Of a stretch of 64,000 bases of DNA, positions 32,395-44,021 are shown in pieces. Source of the stretch: Saccopteryx bilineata. Lineage: Eukaryota > Chordata > Mammalia > Chiroptera > Emballonuridae. The position numbers and the translations under genes are program-made. How positions within the stretch are numbered: the stretch's first letter is position 1; each line of letters opens with the position of its first letter. The notes under the pieces are model-generated. The model searched no databases. It was not told where the DNA came from and saw only the letters and a list, made by a program, of their open reading frames with translations. The stretch spans positions 9,983,632-10,047,631 of the forward strand of contig NC_089493.1 of assembly GCF_036850765.1 (NCBI RefSeq). Direction: 5' to 3'.

Positions 32395-32604
32395 TTTTTA
32401 ATTTATTTATTCATTTTAGAGAGGAGAGGGGGGGGGAGGGAGAGAGAGAGAGAGAGACAGAGAGAGAGGAGAGAGAGACAGGGGGGAGGAGCTGGAAGCA
32501 TCAACTCCCATATGTGCCTTGACCAGGCAAGCCCAGGGTTTCGAACCGGCGACCTCAGCATTTCCAGGTCGACGCTTTATCCACTGCGCCACCACAGGTC
32601 AGGC
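32395..32604 (-). mobile_element. tRNA-derived SINE type A
   Basis: Full antisense copy. Target duplication CCGTATAGGGATTTT at 32380-32394 and 32605-32619. Boxes intact on the minus strand (GGTTCGAAACC; GGCGCAGTGG). Confidence 0.95.
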
Positions 32605-32619
32605 CCGTATAGGGATTTT

Positions 32620-33735
32620 AAGGACGGAGAAAAGGAGAGGAGACAGCCACGAAACCTGCCGTCCTGCACCACTCTGGCCGCTGTCCCCTGGGCTAACGCA
32701 CGACCTCCATCCTGGGGCCTGCAGAGCAGGTTACTGGGAGTCTCATCCCTAAGATCACAGTTCTGAGCTGGCAAGCCTGGCCTGCTTCGTACCTGCTCTT
32801 CACGTGAGCAGGTGGGGCTCCTGCTCCCCCGGGCAGGGGCTGGGTCCAGCGGGGGCCCTCATTTCATCCCTCGGAAATGTGCTGCTTTGATCTACTCCAG
32901 AGCTTGCGAGCAGGGAATACAGGGCTGACCTGTAACCAGGTTACATGGTGGGTCCTCCAATGCCCACAGGGCTGCCCTCACCCCAGCGTCCCTTCCAGGG
33001 AGCGGAACCGAGCTTGTCCCAGCAACCGCGGCCGGCGTTCGGCTCTCAGCAAGCACACAGTCCTTCTTTAAACAGCCAGGCTCGTGCTGGTGTTTGGAAC
33101 TAAACAATATTTTGGACAGACGCCTGCACAGGTGGAAAAGCTACCTACAAGTTGGTTATTGAACCTTCTGGTGTGGGGGAGGGACAGGCAGAAGTCAGAA
33201 CTGCACAGAGGACCTCAGAAGCAGTCCTTCCGAGCTCTAGGGTGCGCCTGCGTAACCTGGCTCTGCAGGACCTGGAGCGGCAGAGATGCGGCATTTCCAA
33301 CAAGCCACCTGGGGTCTGGGGGCCACACCCAGTACCAAGGCTCTGAGTTACTGGTGATGCTCAACTCCTCAGAGTGGAGGTAAATGGGTGTGCGTGCTCC
33401 TATTGTTCTTAAATTAGGTGAATATATTTTATGTTCTTTAGGACATATGCTATGTCTCATCATTTTAAAAGAAACCCGCTGAAATATCACCTTCTCTTAG
33501 AAGCCTTCCTCACCCTTCTCAGACCAGGAAAGTCACACTCCCTTCTATGTTCTGGGGGCACTTCCTCCAGGGGTTCCAACCTCCAAGGCCCACAGGGACC
33601 AGGCAAGTGACATTCCCTTCCTAAGGCTGGCCGGAAGGAGCCTCACACACCAGCTATAAAGGGGCAACTGTCACCTACAGGAATGTAAGCCGAGGACCAC
33701 AAGATCTAACTTTCCAAGAGAAGCTAGGGATTCAG

Positions 33736-33736
<1 letters not shown>
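32620..33736. other. Intergenic unique sequence
   Basis: No gene or clear repeat recognised; overlapping short open frames on both strands look random. Confidence 0.45.

Positions 33737-33773
<37 letters not shown>
33737..33773. repeat. (TG)n microsatellite
   Basis: About 18 TG units without interruption. Confidence 0.98.
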
Positions 33774-33778
<5 letters not shown>

Positions 33779-35440
33779 CTGATTTTACCCCGAAGACACC
33801 TGTGGGGGAAAGGGGCCTGAGTTTCCAAAGCCTTGACCGAGATCATGGCTGATCTGTTCACACGCTCCCCGGCACACTGTGGGTCCTCGAGCAGGGGCTC
33901 GTCTAGCATCTGAACGGTCCTCGCTCCAACAAGGACAATAATGACGGCAGGCACGCAGGGAGCAGGGACTCTGTGTCAGGCACAGCTCTGAACGCTCGAC
34001 CCGGATCACCTCCTAGATCCTGCTGTTTGCCCCAGTCTGCGAGCAGAAACAGCTCAGTCTCTGAGCAGTCACCGTCCTGAGGTCCCAGAGCTGACAGGCA
34101 GTAGTAGGCTTGAGCCAGGAATGTCATTCCTGAACACCTTCCCAACTCCTGTCCAAGTTCCCCGCAACCACGGGGCTGAGATGACGGACAGGTCTACAGG
34201 AAACAGATCCTACTCCTAACAGTCCTGTGACTTTGAGCGAGAGTCACAGCTTCCCTCCGGCTTCAGTTTCCTCATCAGCAAAATGGGCTCCATAACAACA
34301 ACGCCGGGCTCTCAGATGCACTGAGGATTCCATCGGAGCAAGTGTGTGGAGTATTCAGCACAGCCCCTGGGTAGGGTGCTGGCCAAATTGCAGCAAGGTT
34401 CATTATTATGATAGTTCACGTTATTGGTGTAAGTTTTTACCATGACCGCGGCCTCTCTCTCCAGAAGGGTCCCTTCCCTCCACCACAGCTATAACGGCTG
34501 TGGCTGTGTGCAGATGAGGTGTGTATACTTGCACCCCCACCTGGGGTCTGGAAATCAATACGTACAGGAAAACCGTTGGTGACATGTTGATGGAAAGGGG
34601 AAAGGGGGGAAGTTTTAAGGAGAGAGAGAGAGAAAGAAAAAGAGAGGTAGGAGGAAGAAACTGAAACCTCAGCAAGAGACGTTTATTGGGCTTTCCCAAG
34701 GGAGAAAGAGCCCACGGAACTCGGCTGAGCTCCTACTGTGTGCCAGGTTTCAGGCTTCCCAAGTGACGCAGTCATATCGCCTGGGAGGACGGTGTTAGGT
34801 GTTACCACTCCACTTGTAGAGGACAGGGACCTGCCCAAGGTCACCCTGCTCTCCCAGGACCTGAGGCCCATGTGCCTGGCCACCTCGGCTTATAGGCTGG
34901 GACTGCTGGAAGCTCCCACCATGGCTTTCATGTGCTCATCTGTCCTTTGTTCCTAAGAGTTCTGGCTCACAGTAGGATCAAGCTACAGAAGCTGATAAGA
35001 TAACTGCCACCATAACTGTGCCCCCAGGAAGGAACCCCACCCCTCCATTGATAAAACCCGCTCTTTGTTTTAAAAATCTGCCCATATGTTAATCCCATTA
35101 ATTTAAATGATTACTCCAGAGGTAAGAATAAAAGGAGAATTTCTATTTCCCTGTTTACAAAACAGTTTTTGCTTATCTCGTATAATCCCCTCAGTGCCAC
35201 TGTCCTCACTGACTTAACTCTTCGCTCCTGTTATCTGCGGCCTCTCGGCAATTTGAGTTTGCTGCCCTCATTCAAAGCATCCTCCCTGCGGTACTGCCTC
35301 CTTTCTTCATGGAAGGGGACTCTGGTCAAGGGCATTTCTTTACCTTTCTCCTAGCACAAAAATCAGAAACCACCAAAAAGCAGAAGTTGTACTCTGCTTA
35401 CGTCTTGGGGGAAGGAAGGATCCCTCTCTAATATCAAAAT
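33774..35440. other. Intergenic with MIR; AT-rich possible CNE
   Basis: A MIR lies at about 34215-34420 (GCTTCAGTTTCCTCATCAGC). About 35040-35180 is complex AT-rich unique sequence with TAATCCCATTAATTTAAATG (paired homeodomain cores), possibly regulatory. A GA-rich patch is at 34619-34650. No gene. Confidence 0.5.
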
Positions 35441-36505
35441 TGTCATAGATGGTTTCTTTGTTTGTTTTTTCTCATTGGATTACAGGAATTGTTTATGTAG
35501 CCTGCATATAATCCTTTGTCTGTTAAAGTAGTGCATTGTCTTGTCCAGTTTGTGGTTTGTTGAAAGTGAATTTGACACTTTTTTTTTTTTTTTGAAATCA
35601 CACTTGTCATATTTATCAGTCTGTTCCATGATTGTCCTTTTGAGTCTTGTTTTGACAAGACTCCCTTATTTGAAGTTCATACGCCTATCCTCCTATACTT
35701 TCTTCTAAAATATTTTGAACAGTGCCTTTCCGTTTACGTATTTCATTCATCTGGGTCTCGAGGTTGTAAGTGACAGGTGGGGTAAGAGCCCTTTTTTGTT
35801 ACTTCCCCTCTGGAGAAACAGCCATCCTTGCATCTTCTGCAGACTCGCTCCTCCCCGGGTGACCTGCAATGCGGCAGCAGTCCTGCGCCAGGCTCCCAAC
35901 TGTGTGTGGGTTTGTTTCTGAGTCGCTGGTGCTCCGTGGTCACTTTCTCTGTGCCAGCAGTGTGCTGCCACCATCCACACAGCTCTGGAATAAACCTCAG
36001 CATCTTCCGGGCAAGTCGCCCCACTTCATGCTTCTTCAGGAATGTCTTGGCTTGTCTGGGGCCTTTGATCGTCCATGTACATTTTAGAATCAGCTTGTCC
36101 AGTTCCTTGAAAAATCCAGCTGGGATTTTTTTTTTTTTTCCAGCTGGGATTTTGATTGGAATTGTCTTAAATCTATATGGCTCAATTTGGGGATATTTCA
36201 GACTTACAACATATCAAGTTTTTTGAGCTAGGAAATGAGAAATATTTCTTCATTTATTAATGACTCCTTTAAGGATTTTCTGTAACATTATGATTTTCCC
36301 TATAAAAGTCTTCCATATTTAAAAAATAGCTTCAGATGACTAATGCTCTGATTTATTTTTTTCAGTGCTATTATAAGTGGTATCCTTGATGTAAGTACAT
36401 TTTCTAATTGCTTCTTGCAGGTTTATAGAGATGCAATTAATTTTTTGTTATTGACTTTATATCTAAATACTTCATTAAACTCTCATTAATCTTAAGAATT
36501 TGCAG

Positions 36506-36837
36506 TTTTGTTTTGTTTTTTTTACAGATACAGAAAAAGGGATAGATAGGAACAGACAGACAAGAACAAAGAGATGAGAAGCATCGATCATTAGTTTTTC
36601 ACTGCACATTGCAACACCTTAGTTGTTCATTGATTGCTTTCTCATATGTGCCTTGACCACGGGTCTTCAGCAGACTGAGTAGCCCCTTGCTCGAGCCAGG
36701 GACCTTGGGTCCAAGCTGGTGAGCTTTTGCTCAAACCAGATGAGCCCGCGCTCAAGTTGGCGACCTCAGGGTCTCGAACCTGGGTCCTCGGCATCCCAGT
36801 CCGACGCTCTATCCACTGCACCACCACCTGGTCAGGC
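36506..36837 (-). mobile_element. tRNA-derived SINE type B
   Basis: Full antisense copy, head ending CACCACCTGGTCAGGC. Near-match target duplication AAGAATTTGCAG / AAGAATTTATAG at 36494-36505 and 36838-36849. Inserted in antisense L1. Confidence 0.92.
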
Positions 36838-37260
36838 AAGAATTTATAGATTTTTAAATATATAAATAGGTATTAAATTTTCCAGATTCTTATTTCTACA
36901 CATTTTGGGATAGTTTATTTACTTCAATTTGTTAAGGTAGTAAATATTTATAAAATTATTCTTCAATATTAAATCACCTTTGCATTTTGGGAATTAAACC
37001 AAACTTGGTTTTCCTGCATTATCTTTTATTTGTCTTTTTTTTTTTTTTTTTTTTTTTGCATTATCTTTTCTCCATATTGTCAGATTCGGTTTGATAGTAT
37101 TTTAGTTAGGATTCTTGCTTTTATATTAATCAGTGAGATGGACCTGTATATTCCTTTCTTAAATGGTATCTGACTGATTTTGATATCAACATTATATAAC
37201 TATCAAAGAACGAGTTAGGTATTTTTTTAACTAACCTCTAGATGATTTTGTGTAAGACTA

Positions 37261-37932
37261 TGTAAAGCCAGTAGCCACGTTCACGACTATAGCCACCTGG
37301 CTCATGCAGGTTCGCATTGGATTCAGACAGATGGTAATGAAGCAACAGAGCCAAGAACTGGTGGGCCATTACCTTTAATCCTAGCTAGCACCCAGCAGGC
37401 GAGAAAATACATACAGCGGGAAAACATTTCCCTTTCCATTCAGGGCTCCCAAAGCCACTGACTCATCTAAGTATTCCTAGAATCAAAGGTTTCTACCTCA
37501 CCAGCCCTATTCACCTCCATTCCTCATCTCCTTCTCTCTGCACAAACTCTGTACAAACTGGCTTCTCCTTCAGCACTCCACCATCTTGGCTGCCTCTCCT
37601 GAGCAATGCTAATTTCAGGACCCAAGCGAGAGAGCCCCTGGTCTCCCTCATTTTATAGTGTAGAAATCAAAACCTTTAAGCCAATATACAAATAAGGAAG
37701 TCTCTGATACAAAGCCACTTATCTGCGGCATAAATGGGATTCCTCATAAGAGTGTACCGCCCCACATCATGCAACAGTCAAGAGTGTGGGGAAAAGCTTA
37801 GTGTTGAGATCTTAGTATTAAAAGGGTGGGAAAGCTTAGTTTTAGGCTATAAAGACCTTGTCTGCTTACAGCCAATGAAAACTATAAGCGAGCAAACATA
37901 TACATCATATTTGCAAACTTATTTGACCTACA
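37261..37932 (-). mobile_element. Solo ERV LTR, second subfamily
   Basis: On the + strand it starts TGTAAAGCC and ends ...TTTGACCTACA, like the copies at 38801 and 42601. It retains an antisense ATTTTATAGTG TATA box near 37651 and a YY1-like CACCATCTTGGCTGCC near 37578. I see no clean target duplication. No viral genes. Confidence 0.85.
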
Positions 37933-37988
37933 TACTGAAATGAGCTTGAGAGTTTGGGTGAACTTCCCTATTTAAAAAAAAAAAAAAA

Positions 37989-38200
37989 TCACCTGACCTG
38001 CGGTGGCACAGTGGAAAAAGCATCAACCTGGAATGCTGAGGTCTCCGGTTTGAAACCCTGGGCTTTCCTGGTCAAGGCACATATGGGAGTTGATGCTTCC
38101 AGCTCCTCCCCCCTGTCTCTCTCTCCTCTCTGTCTCTCTCTCTCTCCTCTCTAAAAATAAATGAATGAATAAATAAATAAATAAAAATTAAAAAAAAAAA
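37989..38200 (+). mobile_element. tRNA-derived SINE type A, first of a tandem pair
   Basis: Head TCACCTGACCTGCGGTGGCA, CT tail, AATAAATAAATAAATAA tail. See the second unit for shared diagnostic changes. Confidence 0.9.
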
Positions 38201-38392
38201 TCACCTGACCTATGGTGGCGCAGTGGAAAAAGCATCAACCTGGAATGCTGAGGTCTCCAGTTCCAAGCCTGGGCTTACCTGGTCAAGGTACATATGGGAG
38301 TTGATGCTTCCTCCTCTTTCCCCACTTCTCACTCTCTCTTCCCACCACCTCTCTAAAATGAATAAATAAATAAAAATTTTAAAAATATTTGG
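38201..38392 (+). mobile_element. tRNA-derived SINE type A, second of a tandem pair
   Basis: Directly follows another type-A copy with only an A-tract plus TC between them. Shares the unusual GTGGAAAAAGCATCAACC and a one-base deletion (CTGGAATGC) with its neighbour. Confidence 0.88.
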
Positions 38393-38627
38393 GACCAGTA
38401 ACTGTTTTTTCTTGTAGGAAAATAGTTAACCTCTTATTTATTTTATAAATGGTTCTAAGGAAATTTGGACTTCTTAATTCTTTCTGAATCAATTTTGGAA
38501 TTATACTATCCTAAAAATTTTACTATTTAATCTAAGAATTGAAATATTTGGCAAAGAGATTTTTATAAAATTCTATTAAATTTTTACTGTAGCTATAGTT
38601 TTGATCCATTTGTATTATCTGTTTTTA

Positions 38628-38764
38628 ATTAATTGATTTTAGAGAGAAAGAAGTAGAGAGAGAAACATTGATATGTTGTTCTACATATTTATGCTTTCAT
38701 TGGTTGATTCTTGTATGTGCCCTCACTGGGGATACTCTAGCCAACTGAGCTACCTGGCCAGGGC
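38628..38764 (-). mobile_element. Older VES-like SINE
   Basis: TTGATTTTAGAGAGAAAGAA tail side, then TGTGCCCTCACTGGGGA and the head CAACTGAGCTACCTGGCCAG. Diverged and internally deleted. Confidence 0.75.
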
Positions 38765-38800
38765 TTTTCATATTTTTACTATTGTTTTTTTCTGGATGCT

Positions 38801-39510
38801 TGTGCGTCAAATAAGTTTGCAAATATTTATATAATATATATGTTTGCTCACTTATAGTTTGTATTGGTTGTGGGGGACAGGCTGTAAGCAGGCAGAGTCC
38901 TTATAGCCTAAGGCTTAGTTTTAAGACAGCCTTTCCCACCCTTTTAATCCTAAAATCTTCTCAACACTAATCTTTACCCCACACCCTTGACTGTTTCATG
39001 ATGTGGGGTGATGCACTCTTATGAGGAATCCCATTTATGCTTCAGATGAGTGACTTTGTATCAGAGACTTCCTTATTTGTATATTGGCTTAAAGGTTTTG
39101 ATTTCTACAGTATAAAATGGGGCAGACCGGGGTGGGGTGGGGGGCTAACGCTCTCTCTCAGTTCCTGAAATTAGCATTGCATAGGAGAGGCAGCCAAGAT
39201 GGCAGAGTGCTGAAGGAGAAGCCAGTTTGTGCAGAGAGGAGGAGATGGGGAACAGAGGTGAATAAGGCTGGTGAGGTAGAAACCTTTGATTCTAGGAATA
39301 CTTGGATAAGTCGGTGGCTTTGGGAGCCCTGAATGTAAAGGGAAGTGTTTTCCCACTGTGTGTATTTCACACCTGCCGAGTGCAAACTAGAATTAAAGGT
39401 AATGGTTCACCCATTATTGGCTCCGTTGTTTCATTACCGTCTGTCCGAATCCAGTGAGAACCTGCATGGGCCAGGCGGCTGAGATGGTGGCCATGCCTAC
39501 TGGCTTGACA
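38801..39510 (+). mobile_element. Solo ERV LTR, second subfamily
   Basis: Starts TGTGCGTCAAATAAG, ends ...TGGCTTGACA. Perfect target duplication ATGCT at 38796-38800 and 39511-39515. Contains GTATAAAATGGGG (TATA) near 39110 and a YY1-like GCCAAGATGGC at about 39194-39204. No viral genes. Inserted in antisense L1. Confidence 0.9.
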
Positions 39511-39740
39511 ATGCTTTATTATCACTCTTACCAGAACTTGTTTATTTTTCTAATCTTTGCAAAGAACCAGCATTTAACCTTGTTGACCTCCTCTATTAGA
39601 TCTTTTTCCCTCTCTAATTCATTAATTTCTCTTCCTATATATACCATCTCCTCCTTTCTACTTTCTTTGGGGGGGGGGGATGTTGTTCTTTTTAGCTCAT
39701 ACATTTTCAGCTTTTTCTCTACTTTAAAATAATATTTAAG

Positions 39741-39939
39741 CCTGACCTGTGGTGGTGCAGTAGATAAAGCATTGACCTGGAACGCTGAGGTTGCTGGTTC
39801 GAAACCTGGGCTTGCCTGGTCAAGGCACATACAGGAAACAACTACTATGAGTAGATGCTTCCTGCTTCTTCCCCCTCTTTCTCTCTCTCTCTTCCCTCCC
39901 TAAAAATCAGTAAATAAAATCCAGAGAAAAATATTTAAT
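39741..39939 (+). mobile_element. tRNA-derived SINE type A, variant
   Basis: Head CCTGACCTGTGGTGGTGCAG. It carries an extra segment near 39831-39852 (CAGGAAACAACTACTATGAG) not present in its relatives. Target duplication TTTAAAATAATATTTAAG at 39723-39740 and 39940-39957. Confidence 0.92.
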
Positions 39940-40062
39940 TTTAAAATAATATTTAAGGCAATGGATTTCTCCTTTAAGTACCACTTTTGCTGCATACAAG
40001 TATTGATATGTAATATTTCCAGTATCATTTAATTCTGATTATTTTAAAATTTATATTATTTT

Positions 40063-40260
40063 GCCTGACCTGTGGTGGCGCAGTGGATGAAGCATCGACC
40101 TGGAAATGCTGAGGTCACCGGTTTGAAACCCTGGGCTTGCCTGGTCAAGGCACATATGGGAGTTGATGCTTCCAGCTCCTCCCCCCTGTCTCTCTCTCCT
40201 CTCTCTGTCTCTCTCTCCCCCTCTCCCTCCTTTCTAAAATGAATAAATAAAATAAAAAAA
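40063..40260 (+). mobile_element. tRNA-derived SINE type A
   Basis: Complete copy from GCCTGACCTG to an AATAAATAAA tail. 20-bp target duplication TTTAAAATTTATATTATTTT at 40043-40062 and 40261-40280. Inserted in antisense L1. Confidence 0.94.
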
Positions 40261-41454
40261 TTTAAAATTTATATTATTTTTATTTCATTCATAAGTTATT
40301 TTAAAGTATACTTTTAAATTTCAAACCTAGATTACTGAAATTTGCCTTTGTATTATCTAATTCTACTTTCTTAATTCCATTGTGATCAGAAGATTATGAT
40401 ATCTGTGTGATAACAATTATTTTTAATATAACAACAAATGATTTGTGGCTAAAGTCTATGCGTTTCAACCATGTTTCCAGACCACAATGCAATTGTTAGA
40501 AATTAATTAATTTTTTAAAAAATGTTACAAAGATCTTAAAACACAAGTTTTCACATTACTTGAGAACAATGAGCATTATTTGTTGGGAGATATATATATT
40601 CCTTAAACTGTAGCTCAGATCTTCTATTCCTTTACTAATATCTTGTCTGTTCAAACTATCACTAAAACAACAGTATTGAAATCTCCTACTCTTATGATAG
40701 ATGTTTATTTTTCCCTGTAGTTATTTTCAACTTTTATTTTCTATTTCTGAGGCTTAATAAAATGGATGTAAGATTACAATTGTCATATCTTATCAATGAA
40801 CTGAACTTAGTATTATTATATATATATTGACTCTCTTTATCCATAATATTGCATTTTTTTCTTAAAAATTACTTCATTTGATGTTCATTTGTTATTTGTC
40901 TGGTGTATTTCTTATCTTCCTTTTTCCTGACAACCTTTCTATGTTTTTAACTTCAACTGTTCTTATAATTACTATATCACTAAATTTTTTAAAAGCTAAT
41001 CTGACCATCTTTGTCTTTTAACCAATAGGTTCAATATACTTACATTTATTGTGGTTATAGAAATAACTGCAGTTTATTCACGTCATTTGAACGTGCACTT
41101 CTGCAATGTTTCTTTTTTCTTTCCTTGTCTGTTTTTAGAGAATCCAGGGTCCAATGGAGATGTCACAGATTCATCTCCCCCACTGTTCTAAGAGCCCAAA
41201 ATTTACTTTCTCTTTAGTGGGCCTAATGTAAGTCTTTGACCTCAGGACATTCCCGTCTTACAGTTATTTCTCAGTTATTCCCTCCCTGTGTACCATTCCT
41301 TGCTTTAGTGTCTGCTCTCTGGACAGTTGTTTGTTTGCTTTCTTACTTCTTCACCCTTAAGAGTTCTTTCATTTCTAATAAGCCCATCAATGCATTCTAA
41401 TGTGTGTTTGCTACCAGTTAGCCAGGATCTGATAGTGATAAGAGTGCCCTAGAG

Positions 41455-41744
41455 CAGTGGTCCCCAACCCCCGGGCCACAGGCTGGTACCAATCTGTGGG
41501 CCATTTGGTACCGGTCCGCAGAGAAAGAATAACTTACATTATTTCTGTTTTATTTATATTTAAGTCTGAACGGTGTTTTATTTTTTAAAAATGACCAGAT
41601 TCCCTCTGCTACATCCGTCTAAGACTCACTCTTGATACTTGTCTCGGTCACGTGATACATTTATCTGTCCCACCCTAAAGGCCGGTCCATGAAAATATTT
41701 TCTGACATTAAACCAGTCCGTGGCCCAAAAAAGGTTGGGGAGTA
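41455..41744. mobile_element. hAT MITE (Charlie-like)
   Basis: Left end CAGTGGTCCCCAACCCCCGG, right end ...CCCAAAAAAGGTTGGGGA, the inverse. The internal GGTACCGGTCCGCAG and AAGTCTGAACGGTGTTTTAT words are familiar from a widespread mammalian hAT MITE. Likely 8-bp duplication CCCTAGAG / CCTAAAGC (diverged). Confidence 0.82.
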
Positions 41745-42600
41745 CCTAAAGCTCTATTCTGCCAAATTGGCTCAGTCAGTAGTCTCTACCGTATTTTCTT
41801 AGAAGTTGTGGACCCAGAAAGATAAGCCAAGCATCTGAACCTCCCTCCATTGGGACCCAGGAGTGCCTACCAGGTACGCCTATACTCTGTGCCCACCTGC
41901 ATGTATGACTGTTTTCCCAGTGGCTGTGGGTAAACAATATGTTGGAAAAAGTCCATGTTCCTTCACTTGTGTTTCTCGTAGTATTTTTTCTTTGTTTTTT
42001 ACTACATCTCATTTTGGTTGACCAATATTTACTACATATAAAACAACTGGGGTACAGGGACCATGAAGATTTTAGGGGTCCTCATATCCACTACATGTAA
42101 ACAAAGTTTATCCACACATGTTGGGCACGTGGGTCATATTTATTATCTTCTATTATTTTTCTGTGTTTCTTGAGTTCCTGCTGTGAGGATGTCCTAGTTC
42201 TATGATTACAGGGAAAAATTATTTACAAAGCAGTCCTCAAACTTCAAAGAGTTGGGAACCACTACTTGAGAGGATTATTTTGAGTATTTGAGCAAGAACA
42301 GCAAATTCAAAGGCTGACAAGACCAGGGCAAGAATGAGGAGTGGCCAGATGGTTAGAGACCAGAAGGAAAGTCAGATGAAATGGGAGCAAACACTTGTCT
42401 GTTTTGGCCAGTTTTTGTCTTGTCAAAATGCAGGCCTGGTGTTGCCAGTTCTTTTGCTTAAGTGAAAATAGATATCTAAACTTGTTATTTGAAATCTTTA
42501 AAGATTTGTAAATGCTGGCAACTAATTCAAAAAATATTTAAACATGGTGCAGTTCCAACCAACCACCCATGTAGAATGGGATGGCTCCTGGGTGGCCCCA
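41745..42600. other. Intergenic
   Basis: Nothing recognised with confidence; it may include more of the old L1 mosaic. No gene. Confidence 0.4.
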
Positions 42601-42824
42601 TGTAAAGCCAGTAGCCACGGCCACCATCACAGCCGCCTGGCCCATGCAGGTTCACATTGGATTCGGACAGATGATAATGAAACAACGGAGCCAAGAACTG
42701 GTGGGCCATTACCTTTAATCCTAGCTTGCACATGGCAGGCAAGAAAATACACACAGTAGGAAAACACTTCCTTTTTCATTCAGGGCTCCCAAAGCCACTG
42801 ACTCATCGAGTATTCTTAGAATCA

Positions 42825-43540
42825 ATGACCAGGCGGTGGTGCAGTGGATAGCGCGTTGGACTGGGATGTGGAGGACCCAGGTTTGAGACCCTGAGGTCGC
42901 CAGCTTGAGCGTGGGCTCATCTGGTTTGAGCAAAGCTCACCAGCTTGAGCCCGGGGTCACTGGCTCCAACAAGGGGTTACTCGGTCTGCTGAAGGCCCAC
43001 GGTCAAGGCACATATGAGAAAGCAATCAATGAACAACTAAGCGTCACAACGAAAAGCTGATGATTGATGCTTCTCATCTCTTTGCATTCCTGTCTGTTTT
43101 TTTTATAATTTTTTTTTTTTTTTTTTTTTTTTACAGAGACAGAGTCAGAGAGAGGGACAGACAGATAGGAACAGAGAGACGAGAAGCATCAATCATTAGT
43201 TTTTCGTTGTGCATTGCGACTTCTTAGTTGTTCATTGATTGCCTTCTCACATGTGCCTTGACCACGGGCCTTCAGCAGACTGAGTAACCCCTTGTTGGAG
43301 CCAGCGACCCCGGGCTCAAGCTGGTGAGCTTTTTGCTCAAGCCAGATGAGCCCGCGCTCAAGCTGGCGACCTCGGGGTCTTGAACCTGGGTCCTTCCACA
43401 TCCCAGTCCAATGCTCTGTCCACTGCGCCACCACCTGGTCAGGCCTGTCTGTCTGTTTCTATCTATCCCTCTCTCTGACTCTCGCTCTGTCTCTGTAAAA
43501 AAAATAAAAAAATAAAAAAAAATAAAAAAATAAAAAAGCC
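42825..43540 (+). mobile_element. tRNA-derived SINE type B, with another SINE in its tail
   Basis: Head at 42825 (TGACCAGGCGGTGGTGCAGTGG), body with CAGCTTGAGCGTGGGCTCAT, core GAAAGCAATCAATGAACAAC. Its CT tail is interrupted at 43097 by an opposite-strand SINE and resumes at 43444 as CCTGTCTGTCTG...; it ends in an A-rich AAAATAAAAAAAT tail. Confidence 0.9.
43097..43443 (-). mobile_element. tRNA-derived SINE type B, nested
   Basis: Complete antisense type-B copy with a long T tract. Target duplication CCTGTCTG at 43089-43096 and 43444-43451 within the tail of the outer SINE. Confidence 0.92.
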
Positions 43541-44021
43541 CCAGCAGCCTTATTCACCTCTGTTCCACATCTCCTTCTCTCTGCACAAACTGGCTTCTCC
43601 TTCAGCACTCCGCCGTCTTGGCTGCCTCTCCTCTGCAATGCTGATGGCAGGATCTGAGCAAGAGAGTCCGCCTCCTCTGCTTTATTTTATAGTGTAGAAA
43701 TTAAAGCCATTAAGCCAATTTACAAATAAGGAAGTCTCTGATACAAAGTCACTTATCTGAGGCATAAATGAAATTCCTCATAAGAGTGCACCACCCCACA
43801 TCATGCACCAGTCAAGGGTGTGGGGAAAAGCTTAGTGTTGAGAAGATCTTAGTATTAGAAGGATGTTGAAAAGATCTTAGTATTAAAAGGGTGGGAAAGG
43901 CTTACTCTTAAAACTATGAGGCTATTAGGACCTTGCCAGCTCACAGCCTGTCCCCCACACCCAATGCAAACTATAAGCAAGTAAACATATACATCATATT
44001 TACAAACTTATTTGACCAACA

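Larger units (their letters stand above)
35441..41440 (-). mobile_element. Old L1 (L1M) antisense mosaic
   Basis: Stretches at 35441-36505, 36838-37260, 38393-38627, 38765-38800, 39516-39740, 39958-40062 and 40281-41440 read, on the minus strand, like successive decayed parts of L1 ORF2 from 3' to 5'. Examples on the + strand are CCAGCTGGGATTTTGATTGG near 36140 and GCAAAGAACCAGCATTTAAC near 39557. No open frame survives. LTRs and SINEs interrupt it. Confidence 0.8.
42601..44021 (-). mobile_element. Solo ERV LTR split by two nested SINEs
   Basis: Starts TGTAAAGCC and ends ...TTGACCAACA on the + strand. It is flanked by a perfect 5-bp target duplication CCCCA (42596-42600 and 44022-44026). LTR sequence is at 42601-42824 and from about 43541. 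On the minus strand it has a TATAAAAT-type box and an AATTAAAGG-like polyadenylation region. No viral coding sequence is present. Confidence 0.88.
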
